Below, piece after piece: positions 34,278 through 48,600 of a DNA stretch of 64,000 nt. How positions within the stretch are numbered: position 1 is the first letter of the stretch; every line of letters starts with the position of its first letter. The translations under genes were made by a program, and so were the position numbers. Source of the stretch: Hippasteria phrygiana (lineage: Eukaryota; Echinodermata; Asteroidea; Valvatida; Goniasteridae); contig JAZGUH010000117.1 in the NCBI GenBank assembly GCA_037893225.1, positions 248,001 through 312,000 on the forward strand, given 5' to 3'. The notes beneath the pieces are model-generated. The model made no database searches, was not told where the DNA came from, and saw only the letters and a list, made by a program, of their open reading frames with translations.

Positions 34278-34460
34278 AACCCGGAGCGGCCTGTGCAGCC
34301 AAGCGAAACGGCCACAATGTGCTTGTGCAGTCAAGCGTAACATACACACTAATCCAACAATGGATTGAAACTGCACAAATAGCGGCAAATGGCGTCATCC
34401 GGCCTGGTGGCACTGGTTTTGTTTCGCCATTTGGCGTCATCCGTACGCAAGGGGTATTGG
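34278..34460. repeat. Dispersed repeat with GGATTGAAACTGCACAAA core
   Basis: Shares AAGCGAAACGGCCACAATGT, CAATGGATTGAAACTGCACA and GGCGTCATCCG with 45232-45452 (reverse) and 60098-60240 (forward). The two longer copies end in CGTACGCAAGGGG. Confidence 0.8.
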
Positions 34461-34864
34461 TGGCATGTGTTAAAGGCTGAGATTTGTAACTTGTACTTTT
34501 ACGTGTAATACTTGCCGTACACTTATGGAAAAAAAACGATTTTTCAGTTGAGATTTTGAACGTATATAGTTACGGAATTCAATGAAACATACCCGAAATA
34601 GTGTTTAACCCTCCAAATCCTCCTCCCCGATTAGGCAGAACGTACATGGAAAGAATTCCCACAATTAAAATTTAACAAAACGTTCATGACTTTGAACGCG
34701 TATACTGGCTTAATTATCTTGTTCAACCTGAGCGATTAATGTGTATACGGCGTCATCACTTTGAGCGATGTGAGAGTAAATATAATTACGTATGCATTGG
34801 AACCATGCAGCCCCATAAATTGACTACGTTGTTATGTGCACACAGAAAAATCGTGTTCACACTA

Positions 34865-35026
34865 AAGGGCCGGTCACACTGGCCGCGATAACGAAGACGA
34901 TAACGAAAATGGTGAGAAAATAAACGGCATTGATTGGTCACTTGTCGTGCGTGTTCCATCTACCAATAGGGAGCGTTTATTCGCATCGTTTTCGTTTTCG
35001 TGGCCATACCAGTGTGACCGGCCCTT
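34865..35026. mobile_element. Small MITE with GGGCCGGTCACACTGG ends
   Basis: Perfect inverted ends AAGGGCCGGTCACACTGG and its complement, about 160 bases long. An internal inverted pair is built on ATAACGAAAA and CGTTTTCGTTTTCG. Confidence 0.85.
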
Positions 35027-36492
35027 ATTTAATACCGACAAGTTACAAAATCTCAACCTCTCTATTATTGGCGTGATCAGGCTTAAGTAAGTAAATTTAG
35101 TCTAATGCTTTAAAAATAGCAATTTGAAATAGTAATTCATCACAGGCCTACTTATCAAAAGTGATATGGATATATCGATCTAGAAAAACTCTCAAGAAAA
35201 CCGATAAAAAGATCAATATTCTTAATTATGGTGGTTCATTATAAAAACAATGTATATCCTTACAGTAATAATTTTGTGCTTGCTCTGAAACACTTGTTTT
35301 TAATAATAGCTTTAGCTTGTAGATTAGTAATAATAATTTTAGATGTTGCAATCTGAAAAAATCTGTGCAGTTGTGCTAACCTATTTATATTTATACTCTA
35401 ATTAGTTAGGCACTATGACAAAAAGGGTGCAATATTTGAACATAATTACATTTTTGCTTTTGCTTTCTTGAAATTCTATAATAAAAAAGAAATGCTAAAC
35501 AGAAATAGTGTGAATGTGCAATACAAGGTTAGAAGAACTTCCGTGTTGACCTTACAACCTTATGCTACAAAACGCATTTTCTCGTGATTTTGCCCAATAA
35601 AGAAAACATCATGGGATTTGTATAGCTGGATGAATGAAATCCCTGGCTTTCACGACATTCCTTCTGAACAAGTAGAGAAAATCGTATATTTCACCCCATA
35701 ATTCCCAGCTGGTGAAAACGGATGAAGCGTTTTGTTACGTGTATTATTGTAGTTTGAAACTCAAAACGGACACCTGGAAGCAAAAACAACAGTTTTTAAA
35801 AGCGTCATCGGTACTTTTGAGAACGATTTTTGACGATAGTTTTGCCTCGAACTATTCCATCTGTGCATTCGTAAACATACAGAGGCGTTATTAGGGATTT
35901 CGAAAGATGAATTTAAGTGTTGAGGGGGTTTTAAGAAGGTGTGTTATATTGGTGCTTTGCTGGTCTGTATTGTTCCTTTTTTGTTATACTTCTTACATAT
36001 TCCATTATCTCCTCTTTCATGATCTCATCGTGGGGGTTCATTGCTTTTGTCTGCACCATAAGTACCAGTTGATTAGCATACATTTTTAAGTTTACAAGCC
36101 TGCTTAAAATTGCTAAAAGATATATAGAAACAGCGCTGGCTGAAACTCTACGAAAGCTGAAAGCAACAACTATTATACACTGTTTACTAGCACAAAGACT
36201 TATTTTCCGAATGCCTGCATTTAGTATTGTCAAAGTATAGAAGATCATGATAGTATAGGCACTAGGCAGCATATACTCTAAACTGTTCCAAAAAGGCAAC
36301 TAATGCAACTTGTTGCAAAAATATTGTGGGATTATGTATTGCTCATATTCCAACGACTAAAACAAACGAGTGAAAGATTTACAACATTACTTGCTTTTCT
36401 GTATGTGTTACATTGCAAACCAGTTAGTGCATGAACATTTAATTATAATGGTTTGATGAATTCGAGTGCAACGGACATGTAATTACTCAGAG

Positions 36493-36695
36493 TTAAATGT
36501 CACTTTTATTTTCTATATCCATGTTGGAGAAGTACGCGGCATTTTTAAAGGCTGACGTGGAATTTAATTCACTTTCATCCGTAAAGTTTCCTTTGCCGCG
36601 GCGACGGTTGATGACAAAGTAGGCGACCACAAGGCCCATGACGATGACAAGAATGACACCAAAAACGACACCGACAACGGCACCAGTTGACAGAC
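36493..36695 (-). CDS. Last exon: transmembrane helix and cytoplasmic tail
   Basis: Encodes about 24 hydrophobic residues (AVVGVVFGVILVIVMGLVVA core), a stop-transfer NRRRGKG, then a tail ending at Ile before TAA at 36493-36495. FKNAAYF fits the F-x-N-x-x-Y-F internalisation motif of the mannose-receptor tail. An acidic ESEL stretch lies between. The coding sequence itself holds an AATAAA close to the stop; no other polyadenylation signal was spotted just downstream. Confidence 0.92.
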
Positions 36696-39600
36696 CTTTA
36701 AACAAGAACAAGGAGATTTGGTCATAACCGAATTCATGCATGTAGTCATGTTTTACGATACTACTGAGGACAAGGCTTTGTCTTCTCTCTTGTTCCTTTA
36801 ACATTCTCCCATAAGTACACATTTGTACCTGTGAGGACCGTGTTCAACAAAAGACCCCCCTCAGAGAAGGACAATGATTTCCTTGTGTCCTCAGTAGTCA
36901 TACAATGTACACACCCACAACATACACTCAGTCGTTTATTTACTATTATTACTGATGACTCTTATTCTCTCCCATTGTTCATATTCTTTGGACTTGGAAT
37001 TTTTCTTGACATGTCCCATGAGATTTGTACATGAAAAGTTCTGAGGACTTGGGTCTAGGTCCTCAGTTGTATTGTTCTCCTATATGTAACCCTTTGTTCC
37101 AGGTCCTCAGTCGTAAAGGATAACATGTGCAAATTGTACAAACAGACGCACTAAACTCAAGTAATATTTGACTCCATAATAACACATCAATAACATAGTT
37201 GTAAACTTCTGAGTCAAATATTCTAGAAGTAGTGTCTGTTGCTCAATTAAACAAATTATTTTGTATGTAGGCCTAATTCCTATTTTCTCACCCATCTTTG
37301 ATGGGAAAATGTGAATAAAAAACAATCATATCCTTTTTTCTTTTCGTCACAGAAGCACTTTTTTCAGAAAGCCAAGCATAGTTAAATAGCTAAGTGAACC
37401 CATTTTTCCGGGGGGTTGGGGGGAGGTATTATGATGTGCACTAAATGTGAACCTGTAATCCATTGAAAGTTCCACCTCGTAGAAAATGTGTAGCTCTTAT
37501 GATATAGCTTTCACTTTTAGTACGAGCTCGTGCACCAGTCAGCTATTTCTGGATTTGAAAACATCAGCCTTTGCTTGAAGAAGCTGAGATCCTAACCAAG
37601 TAAGGTATAATTCAGTAAACGACATGAACTTGTTAAATAGTAGCGTTTGAGTTGAATCTTACCTCCCTTGCGGGGCTGTGGTGTTTTTGGTTTTCCTGTT
37701 GGTGAAGAAAAGTCACAAGATTATTTCTAGATATCACTGAAGTTGCAATGATAATGAAAGACTGTCACTCAAGTTGCAAATTTGTTTTATTTCACTCTTA
37801 AACTTCTAAATAGAATTTGAATGAATAATTGTTTTGAGTCGGGGTCATAAGCCCACTCTAATCAAACTTCAAGGGGCCACACCCAGTCTGTCCAAGGCGC
37901 TCACAACTGGTATAACTTCATTTCAATCGATAATAGCTAACTATTCACATTTTTTACCTCACCAACTGAAGGCGTTTTTGTGTTTTTGTGTTTTTGCTTT
38001 ACAGATTCTAAGTAATTGTCTCTTGGACACCCCTAAACTAAGAAACTAGCCAACAGTAGTGAGGCTTGGGGGACGTCCAGCTGAGACATTATTTTTATGC
38101 ACAATCAGGGGTACCGGGTAGATCGTAGTCGTGCACAATCTTTTACTTTTCCTCTGATAAGTGCCCCGCATGAAAAACGTCTGCATTCTCCCCATGTGCT
38201 GTATTGCCATCTGAACCCTATATAGTCACGCCAATGCTATAACCAAGTATCCCCTAGATCTTATCTCATAGATAAGACAGATGGTATTAACCTTTTTAGA
38301 TCTCTAGTCAACTTTTCTTCTGCACAGGAGCCGAGTGACGCAATAAACACTAGTCTTGAAATCTTTTTATATCGGATGTGACAAATACTGGGGCAGGTGC
38401 GTCTGAAGCTCATGTCACATAAAGTGTTATTTGATTTGTCTTTAACTCAATAAAATCAACACAATCCTACCGACTCCAGTAGTCTGCATGGGTTCCTTAG
38501 TCACAGGGGTTCCTGATTAAAGACAAAAATGATACAAGTTTGGGGTTCAACGGGAGACTTTTATGAGACGCTGGTGGCATCAGACATACCGGTCCTATTT
38601 TGTATGGCCTGTCATGCAGTGTTCAGACCAGCATAATGCATGTAGGAAGTATGCAAAACTAAATGGTACCATTAACGTCTGAAAGAATCAAACTCCCCGC
38701 CCCCCAAAAACAAAATTTTCGGGAGGGAAACTTTTCCGGGTATTCTTGGTGAAATTTTTGGTCTATAGGCCTATAGCTGTGCTCCGAAATCGTCACTCTG
38801 AAATCCACCGGTGCAAAAACTACTGTGGCGGGATTGGGTCATTTATGACGCATTCATTCTCAGAAAGGCCACTGAGTTCATTGATCTATCATGGCAGTAT
38901 CGCGTGACCACAGCTTGTGCAATAGCTTCCAATCACATCGAGTTATAATTTCACGCGAATCAGCAAGGGTTGTCTTTCAACGGTGGTAGATTAATGGTAA
39001 AGAAGGCAATGCTAAAGATGAGCAGCCTACAGCACACATACTTGTAGCGGGCAATCTGCAAACGCAGTCTGCTTTCAGCACCTCGCAGAATTCATCCGAC
39101 CATTTGCCATCTTTCAGGTTCATAGCCACACAGTCTGCGCCATACAGCTGACCGTCAGGCTGACTAGTGGCCCAGTTCACATAGTCCACCTTGCTGCCGT
39201 CCGTGTCATTGTACACAAAGTCACCTGTGCACAAAGAAATACTCCAGTAAAATGAGCACAAAATGTCATCCAAGACATCTTTAAAAAAACAGATCTTGAA
39301 AAATGGTGCCTGGTAGCTGCTAAAAATAGGAAAGATAAAGGGCCTCCTCTTAATTTTTGAATAAAATATTGCTCTGCTTTGGCTGCATTTGTCTGAAAGC
39401 TGATGATATTTTACCTTGAGAGTTTCTGTACATCTGCAGCCATATGTATCCAGAGCTCGATGGGATGTCCTTCTGCGACGTCTTCCGGATGTGCTCATTC
39501 TGTTCATCACTATGGATATCAGGTAAAGTAGCTCGGTACTTCTCCCAGCACTCCCTCTCGGCATGCGAGCGAGACACTCGCGTCAATCCCGTGTTGAAGA

Positions 39601-42600
39601 GGAGACAATTGTGTCCGTCGTTTCCCCAGCCTTCCATACTACAGTTCCGTGGGGTAACGGGTGTCGAAGGGACAGGGGACACTGGAGATACAAAATGCGT
39701 GTTTAGGATCAGAAGGGGGACAGACTAATCAAGGGACAACCAACGAATTCATATGAAGCACGATATGGGGGAAAAGGGACCCCCCTCTATTGTGTTGGTC
39801 ATTGTGTTCCCGGAATCTCAGGAATTCTATTTAGAAATCTAGGGGGATGTGTTAGATAACAATAATCTGGAGTGTGCTTAGGGTATAGGGATAAAAGGGG
39901 GGTACCCTTTTCCCCCATATCATGCAGGGTTATCAACGAATTACAGACTGATCAGTGGGGTGGCGTTTTGGCGGTCATAAACAGCCATAATCAAGAAATG
40001 ATTTGGTTTTTTCTTCTTGTCGGTGAATTTCTTTGGGAATTTAAAATAGCCGAGAATTAGGCACCCTGATGAGATATTCAAGTACCCAAAATGATTAACC
40101 GGCAAAGAGAAACAACAGAAGCAGTTTATTTTTTATTATGACTGCCAAATATGCGCTCTGTATATATATACACAAGCACCTGAAGCCAGTAGCCACCATA
40201 TTATCACTCCCATTTTACCAATGATCTGTATATGTGACCCGCTCTGCAAAAAGGGCACATATGTTGCAAAATTTGAAAATAGTGTTTTATATATAGCTGG
40301 AAAAGCCATTTTATAAGCTTTCATATGGTATATGTCTGAGGTCTCTAGCATTTTGCAATCACGAGATATTTGGAAATTTGCATGTTTGTTTTCAGGAATT
40401 TCTTGAAATGACTTAAGGAGAAACAAGCCATTTAAAAAAACAAAAAGCAAAGCAATAGATGAAAGCACTCGACAAAAACACATTCTTTTTCCAACTTTAT
40501 TCACTGAAATCAAAGATTTTGGTTATGAAATAGAATAATATAGGTATCAAAGATGCAAAAAATTCCCTCCCTTCAAAATCACTTGTTTGAAGAATTTGTC
40601 ACCCTCTTCACATTGAACTGCCCATAACTCGTAAAAGCATACAGCGACTTATGTGCCCTTTTTGCAGAGCGGGTCACATATAAGGAGAACGAGGATGAAA
40701 GTAGACGCTGGGGACAAGGTTGTCATACCTATTGTATTGGGAGTGTTAATATGGCGGACAGCGGCTTCAACTAGAACAGCCGATGTGCTGTCCAGTTTGA
40801 GAGATCATTGAGGCCGATCCATTAACCACTTTCAATGGCATAATTAACCGTTACATTGTGTACATATAAAATCCTGCAATACAAGAATTCGCCGACGCCA
40901 TTTTTACAGTGGTACCGCGCTCGCGTGCAGGCTGCCCGCGTTCTTTAATTTCAGTCGCGTGCGCATTTTGGCAAGTTGTAAACACCCTGTTGGTCGAAGC
41001 TGCGTCGAGCGCGTGCGTCTAACACGCACGCGAGCGCCTCGCCACCGCAGTAAATGCTTCTAATTTTGGTCGCCGGATTCGTCTATACCAGTGTTATTTC
41101 TTCTTCTGTAAAATGTCTGATTGCAGACGTTGTGATAACCATATATCTCCAGAGTTCTCTGTTGTGAGCTGCTTGAATGAACTGGGGCCAATTTCATGGC
41201 AATGCTAAGCACAACAATTTGCTTAGCATGAAAAGTCTTCCTTGGTAAATATAGGATTACCAACCAAATTTTGAAGTGAAGTGTATCGCTTCTGGCTGGC
41301 ATTCAGCTGTTGTTTGCTTAGCAAGAAAATTCCATGGCTTTTTGGCTAGTAATCCGTTTTAACTAAGCAAGACTTTTTGGTGCTAAGCAAATGTTTGTGC
41401 TTAGCAGCTCCGTGATATTGGCCCCTGGTTGTTTGCGTGATGCGTATTATATTGACCGTGCGTCGACGCCCTCAATTTCCAACATACCATATTCTGTTCA
41501 ATGCCGCCCTAATAGTGTATGACTGATAAAATTCATTAATTCAAATTGTCTTCTTGATTTCGTTCTTTAGACTTCTCTTGTACTTGCATCGATTGCAGAT
41601 TTCATTATTTGACACTGTCCCTCAATGAAACTTTTCAAAATTCTTCTGAGAAACCAATTCTCGATTGCTTGCATTCTCCTGAATTAGATTATAAGAGAGG
41701 TTTTGTATTTGTAGGTTTGCTAGTGTGTTTTGTTTTTTGTTTTTTTCAAGCAGCGCCAGGGGATCAACTATAGAAAGTGACTTAATTAGTTTGCGTTTTT
41801 GTTGTCCTGCAGAGTCCTACTTCAGGTCTGTTTTTCAAAATTGTTTTGTTCTGATTTGGTTTCATTGAATTTGTTGTCTTTTTTCTTTGTTGTGACTCCT
41901 TTTAGTGACCCGTGATGTAATTGAATTTTTTATTATAACATGTGTTTGTAATATTTTGTTATTGCGTGTCGTAATATAAATGGAATAACTCTAATATTAT
42001 GTAATTTTTTTGTCTTTTATATACCGATGGAATAAAGTTTTTAAATAAAATGAATTCGTTTTGGGTGGAAATAAGATTAAGATTGCTTATTAATTCCCCT
42101 TACCTCCACCGATCTGACAGATCGAGGAACGGGCCGACGCACAGACCGTGTTGTCCCATCTCTTGCTGGGTAGAATCCTGACGCACCCGTCACCTTCTTT
42201 TGAGCTTGGTTCATCGTGATCCCAATTCAGATATGACAGTTCGTTTTTATTCAGCCACGAGAATGCACCAGTACTCTGTAAAAACCCACACAGGTTATAG
42301 TGGATAACGGGTGACTCCCGGTCCGTTTGTCAAATATGAGTTTAGCTTTGACGTCGGCTGTCCGTAATTTTTAGGGTTTCCAGATCTGGCTATATCGTAT
42401 GTACATCAAAGACTTATATTTGAACCCACAATCGGAGCCTGTTCACTTTGTTCAAAGCTTCAGATTGGAAATGGAACTGGACAATAGCTGGAGACGAAGC
42501 CGCAGCCAAATGGGCCAAGCCAAGATTTGATAAATTTGTCTCCGGAGAGACACGTTGTAAAATCAATGCAGAGAAAGCAATTGAAACACTGCACTGTGTG

Positions 42601-45600
42601 TAGTTAAGGAGCTATCTTGATGGCAAAGGCTGTTTATGGTAAATAAGATTAACCCTAACCCCACCTAATGCTACAAAATACTACTAGTAGTAAACTGCAG
42701 TATGCAGTACTCCTACTGCACTGGCATATGAGGGATATTATGTAATATTCTGCAGTATAGTGTACTTTACCCCAAATGAATGCATAGGACGTTAGGGTTA
42801 ATGAGTGTTATTAGTTATCTTACGTAATATGACAGATTCCAACTTTGCAAAAAAAAAAAAGCAGAAAGATGATGAGCAGAAAGACGAGTTGAATAATTTA
42901 GGGTTTTCCCACCACTATGAACATTTATACAATCTTCTTTTTGAATGTCCCCCGGTGCGTTTGCATGGGATATAGGTATAGCTTGCGATTTTTCTGTATA
43001 GGATTCGGTGATCCGATGCCAGAAAATTACATCCGCACAATTCAAAGGAGACAGGTATACTTGAAATAACGACGTAAAAAAATCAGACATACTGGCAAAC
43101 ACAAAAATTATACATGTGGGTAGAGTATATTTGACTTTACGTGTCATTCTGGAGTGATAATATATGTGAGTATTTTGTTGCTCGTACAATTTCTTTGTGT
43201 ACTATTACGGACAAGAAGTTCATTAGATTGACCTTTAGTGAATTAACGCCAACAAACCAAACTATGCTAATCTGGTATGGATCATAAATGATCTCCTTAC
43301 ATCTCGTTTGAGTCCGATCCAAGCATCGTCGATGCCGTGGTAGACGAGCAGACTCCGGATGATCACGTTTTGGAAGCTGTCATCGATGGAGGCTAGAGTA
43401 GCTTCGTCCCAGTGGCAGTCGGCCTCAGCTTGATCATAGCTGCTCGGTGTCGCGTCAACTCTGTAACACGTGTCGTCCAATCCGTAGTAGCCAGGACTGG
43501 TACAATGTATGCCGATCCATGTATCTGGAAGCTTTGTATCTGGCCCATGGACAAAAAGACATTCGAAAACATTATTTCCTCTAAAATGGCACTGGTAATG
43601 ATAACAATGATATTTAATATTTACAAGTATAATAAACAAACAAGTACAATTTAAATGCACAGGAAAAGCAGGCTAGGACAGGAGGCCAAACCTAGACACC
43701 ATATCTTGTGTCAGGCATGTCTTTGCTCAAAAACAAAGGGGCACTCCAAGACAGTTCTATAAGATATACGTATAAGATATACGTATCTTAACATTAAATA
43801 GATTCAGTGGCATAAATTGGGGGATCAAGATTTTTTTTCGAAATTCATTCTACCATCAATCGGTAAAACTAAAAAATCTTCTGGATTGTCTCACCAAGTG
43901 GTTTCTGACAGAGGTAGCTTTCACTGATGGATCCATGATCGTTTGCCCACTGTCCTAACATGGCATCGTCATTCATCATATAAACACACTCTCCACTGAT
44001 CTATTGCCCCCCCCAAAAAAGGAGAAAAATGGGGGGAAATAATTAAAATCAATTTGAAATGTTCAGTTTTAAAAAGAAAAAAGTACATTGTATATACAGA
44101 GGCGAAGCGATGGCAAAGGTTCAAGTCAACGGACAAAATGTGTATACCTTTGTTTCTATCGTAAGATTTCGTCTAGCTAACTCAAAACGAGACTTTATTG
44201 CCGTAGAGCTGAGGGACCAGTTTTACAAGGCCAGTCAGTTTCACGTTTTAAAGCAGAATCTGAATGGTATGGTGTAAGCGGAACTATGAATACATTTGCT
44301 GTCGTCAATGGTAGGTTCATTCGCTCCCATATAATAATACTCTGCATTAATTAACCTAACAGTCCTGAATCCTCCATTTTCAGTATGCTTTTTCACATCA
44401 CCTAGGGAGTTATAGGATTTATAACACATTATTCATCCAAGAAACCAAGGATAGTGCCTATAGGAGAAAACAAAAAGCGTAATAAAACACTCTCTAATGG
44501 GTCGTGTTATGCACTCCAGATCCATCCTGCACTACAGAACACAAAACAAATACACAGACATTTAGGCCATAATTTAAAAAACACCAAGCACAAGCACGGA
44601 AGTTAAGGTAGGACTATTGTAGTGGGGGGAAACAAATACCCACAATAAAAAAACTTGAGAGTATACAACCAAACTTTAAAACAAAACTGAACAGATTTGG
44701 GAGGGGTGTTTGGGCTGCAGGATAGGAAGGGAAAGAGAAGGGAGGGGGAAGGTATTGAGGTTGGAGTTGGAATGGGGTTTAAAACGAAAAGGGAAGGGGT
44801 AGAAATCAGGCCAGTATAATGTGAACTAGGTTTGTGCTTACAGCTGGCTTTCCCTCAGCCCAGTGTGTGAAATTCAACCTTGAGCCATCCGTCCAGTGAA
44901 AGACGGACACTAATTTGTTCAGACCGATCCAAGCGTGGGAATTGCTGTGCTGGTCCATCAGAGCAGTGAGTACAACTACGTAACAGAAAAACAAACACAG
45001 GGCAACGATCAAGTCAATGCCATCCTCTTAAAGTAAGAACGGTGCAGAACAAAAATGAGGCATGTCTCTTGGGTGTTCAAATACTAGCACGCTGGGTATG
45101 CGTTGACCATCTTCTATGAAATATATTTTAGAAAGTATGCGATTTCATGCTGAAGAGGTAATTTAAATTTTGCACTTGACGCACATGAGACGGTACAAGG
45201 GAGGAATGTTGTTCATCTGGATCATCTCTTAAAACCCCTTGCGTACGGATGACGCCAAGTGGCGCAAAAAAAACCCAGTGCCACCAGGCTGGATGACGCC
45301 ATTTGTCGCTATTTGTGCAGTTTCAATCCATTGTTGGATTATTGTGTATGTTACGCTTGACTGCACAAGCACATTGTGGTCGTTTCGCTTGGCTGCAAAA
45401 GCTGACGCGACACCCTACCGCCTCCTGTAAGTAACCGTACTCAAGGGGTTTTAAATGGCTCAAGTACCGGATGTCAGTTGCCTCTTGTACACGTACGAAC
45501 CCGGGTAAATTTTCTTAGAGTTCAGTTGTCCTCACATAAGTTTCGATTCCCATTCACGGGTTTCCGGTACGTTCCCCGTCCAGGAGCACTGAGGGGATTG

Positions 45601-48600
45601 GGTTTTCAGTCCCTACCTGATTGCGCGAGTTTTCCCCAAGAATTGTTCTGAGTTTTCCTCCCGCTACGAAAACTGAAATTTCTTTTGTCATCTCTCAATT
45701 CAAACTGCCGTATGGGTCCTGCTGGAGAATACACTGATCAGGCTACCCACATTGTGAACAAGTAACAATTAATGGATTGAGTGCCAAGTAACAATGGATG
45801 TTCATTGTTAGTGCACCGTTTTTCTTTTGTTAGATGTATATAGTGCCAGGATGAATGAGATATACATAAATAAATAGAGTTGAACTGCGTTGGGATTTGC
45901 ACTGCATCAATTGTGGTGGTAAGTCCATATTGTGCGGTATTAATGAATTTTGTTCAATATGGATGCCGTATGGGGTTTATACTCTAGTTTGTTAGAGTGC
46001 TGATCGTCTACAAGGCTTTGGGTGCGTCTTTATATGTCATCCAAACAGTCACATCTTTTTCCAAAATCGGCAGTGCTGTGGTCCAATACTTCGTACAATG
46101 TTATGGCAATTATAAGGCTTCGGATTTTTCACTGCTAGTGTGTTTTGTACATTTTGAGCCAACATTGTTTTTTAACATTATTCATCTTTTTGGCGGTTGT
46201 GTTAGGTTACGGGACAGATTTGAGGGAGCTATAACAAACCTTAGTGATGTGCTGCCTTTTAGCATAGTCTTTCTACACCACGCACCCCTCTCCTCCCACG
46301 CTCAAGGTCATAAAGTATAGAAGTTTGTTATAAAAGCTATCTAACAATTAATGTATAAAGTGAAAACATTATGATATTCAACGCATCTTAAAGGGAAAGT
46401 GGTAACTTGTGTAAAACAAAAAAACGTTCTTACTCTGAACTTCTTGACTAGATATGGTAGCAAGGTTTGCACCCCTATTGACACAATCATTTCTTGCTTC
46501 TCTCCACGGCAAGGCTGGGGACGATACGTTATTACCAAAGAGTTGGTAGCACTGGTATCCAACACGATACCAGCCTTCCTCACAGCCGCCATTCAGAGGG
46601 TATCGAGTAGGGACAGGAATAGGCTGGGTACTGGCGGCCAACTTCTTGCAGATGAAGGGTTGAGGTACTCCACAGGCCATGTCGTTCCACTTGCCGACTG
46701 ATTAAAAAACAAGTGGGATAACATTGAGAAATGTACACTTTTTTGTGGACTAGAGTACACTTGATTAATTCCATGGATTTTGTGTTCACATGTAATAATC
46801 TCTTTATATGAGGTGAAGTTTCATATTCCAATGTCGACAAATCTGACACAATTTTTCCCTGCCTCTAGAACCATCAACTTGTAACAAACCATTCCTGAAA
46901 TGATTTGAATTTCACTGAACTTAAGATCATGAGTTGGGAAGTTGGGAATTTTGGGTCTGCTCCGCACAATGAAAGTTGGGGCGCTACATTTACCCAGCAA
47001 AATGTACCTGCTGGTAACATTTCGCTGATCAGCACCCACGAATTAATCATTGTTATCAGGAGGCACTGTATCCTCAGTACTTTCCGAGAGCCTGTGGGGA
47101 ACATTCACAGGCTTACTTGAGTGGGACTCGAACCCACAACCTCCTGCTAATTGAGACAGCTTAATATGTAGTTCATAGATTATAGTTCGTTCTGACTTTG
47201 AAATTCAATTTCCTTGAAACAAGGCGTCATGACTTTAACAACTTCAAAGATTATAGCGTGGTCTATAAACAATGTGTACTTTCAGGAAATAACTATGCTT
47301 TTCATGTGCCATTACATAGTTGAAACTGACAGCTCCGAGAAAATACATTTTCTACTTGCGAGGAACTCGTGAACTAATCCAAAGATGATTACTACCATGC
47401 CCTGACATCTCAGTTATGGGATGATTAATTCAACAAGAAACTGTACCGGTGCATTCAACCCTGAAGGACCAGCATATACTTACAGCCCCCGTATATCTCT
47501 GCACATTCCTCCTCCCCTTCGTAATCATTGGGTTCACCAGTGTTCCAATTGTGGTAGGAATATTCTGTCTCATCCGACCAGCTGCCAAATAATACAATAG
47601 TAAGTATTCTGTTGCCAGATTTATGCACCTCAGATTTCTCAGAAATGCTGCAGACCATAAGCCGAGGCTGAATTCAAGAAACCTAAATAGCACACCTTTC
47701 ATCACTTGAAAAATCTCATAGCTGCCTAAAAGACTTTGGTAGATCGACGACCTACATTTTGAATTTAATAGTAAACTCTAAAAAAAAATGTATTTTTTTT
47801 TAGTTAGGCGTAATTTAGTGCTTGAAACACGAGATATATAAATGAGGACATTTGCCTGAAAGTCCCTTTTATGTGAAGTTTGAAAACTTTTAGAGTGCAA
47901 TGTTTATAGGCAATTGATTTCCCGCCAAATGATCCTGAACGACTGGCGACTTACAAGTAGTCATTTCCCGCCACGGTTTCTCTCAGGCCTATCCAGTAAC
48001 TCCCGCTGGTACCCTGTATTGGATAAATCAGTCACACTCATCTCATTTCCCGTGTGCCAACATTATATCTATCTACAACGTATACGCATGACATTGCAAT
48101 GGTTAAAACTACTACTGATCAGCAATTTGGTACTGCAAAAACAAGTTTACTTTCAACTGTCTATTGAAATTAATTCCCTTTTTTAAAGGTATTTGAGAAG
48201 ACTGTAGCTACTTTTCACTCATAATTAAAATATTACATACAAATTGATGACCTGCTATTTAAGCCCCAATTGTATGAAAAACCACACACTATAACACTCC
48301 CAACAGAAAGTGACTGTTGAAAAATGAGTTATACGACTTTATATGCCTCTGTACCATTTCTGTGGAGATAGGAGCAGCGATGTATGAGGGACCAAAAAAA
48401 TAGTCTCTCAACAAACCATTTACAGTCGAACATCTTTATAACAAGGTCCTTGGGACTTTACAATTTACCTTGTTATAACAGGTACCTTGTATTATCAGTA
48501 ATGGAAAACAAAGAAAAACAAAGACCCATGACCTATTTTTTTCCTTGTTATAAGCAGGATGTTGTATTAACAGTGCTCCTATTATCAGGTTTCGACTGTA

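Larger units (their letters stand above)
33466..36492. other. Intergenic, no gene recognised
   Basis: Separates the 3' ends of copy A and the lectin gene. Contains a 28-bp duplication at about 33995-34050, a repeat at 34278-34460 and a MITE at 34865-35026. From about 35040 to 36492 I see only AT-rich sequence. Confidence 0.6.

Noticed and set aside
44059..44277. 72-residue plus-strand open frame in a lectin intron
   Set aside because: No recognisable domain and antisense to the transcribed strand.
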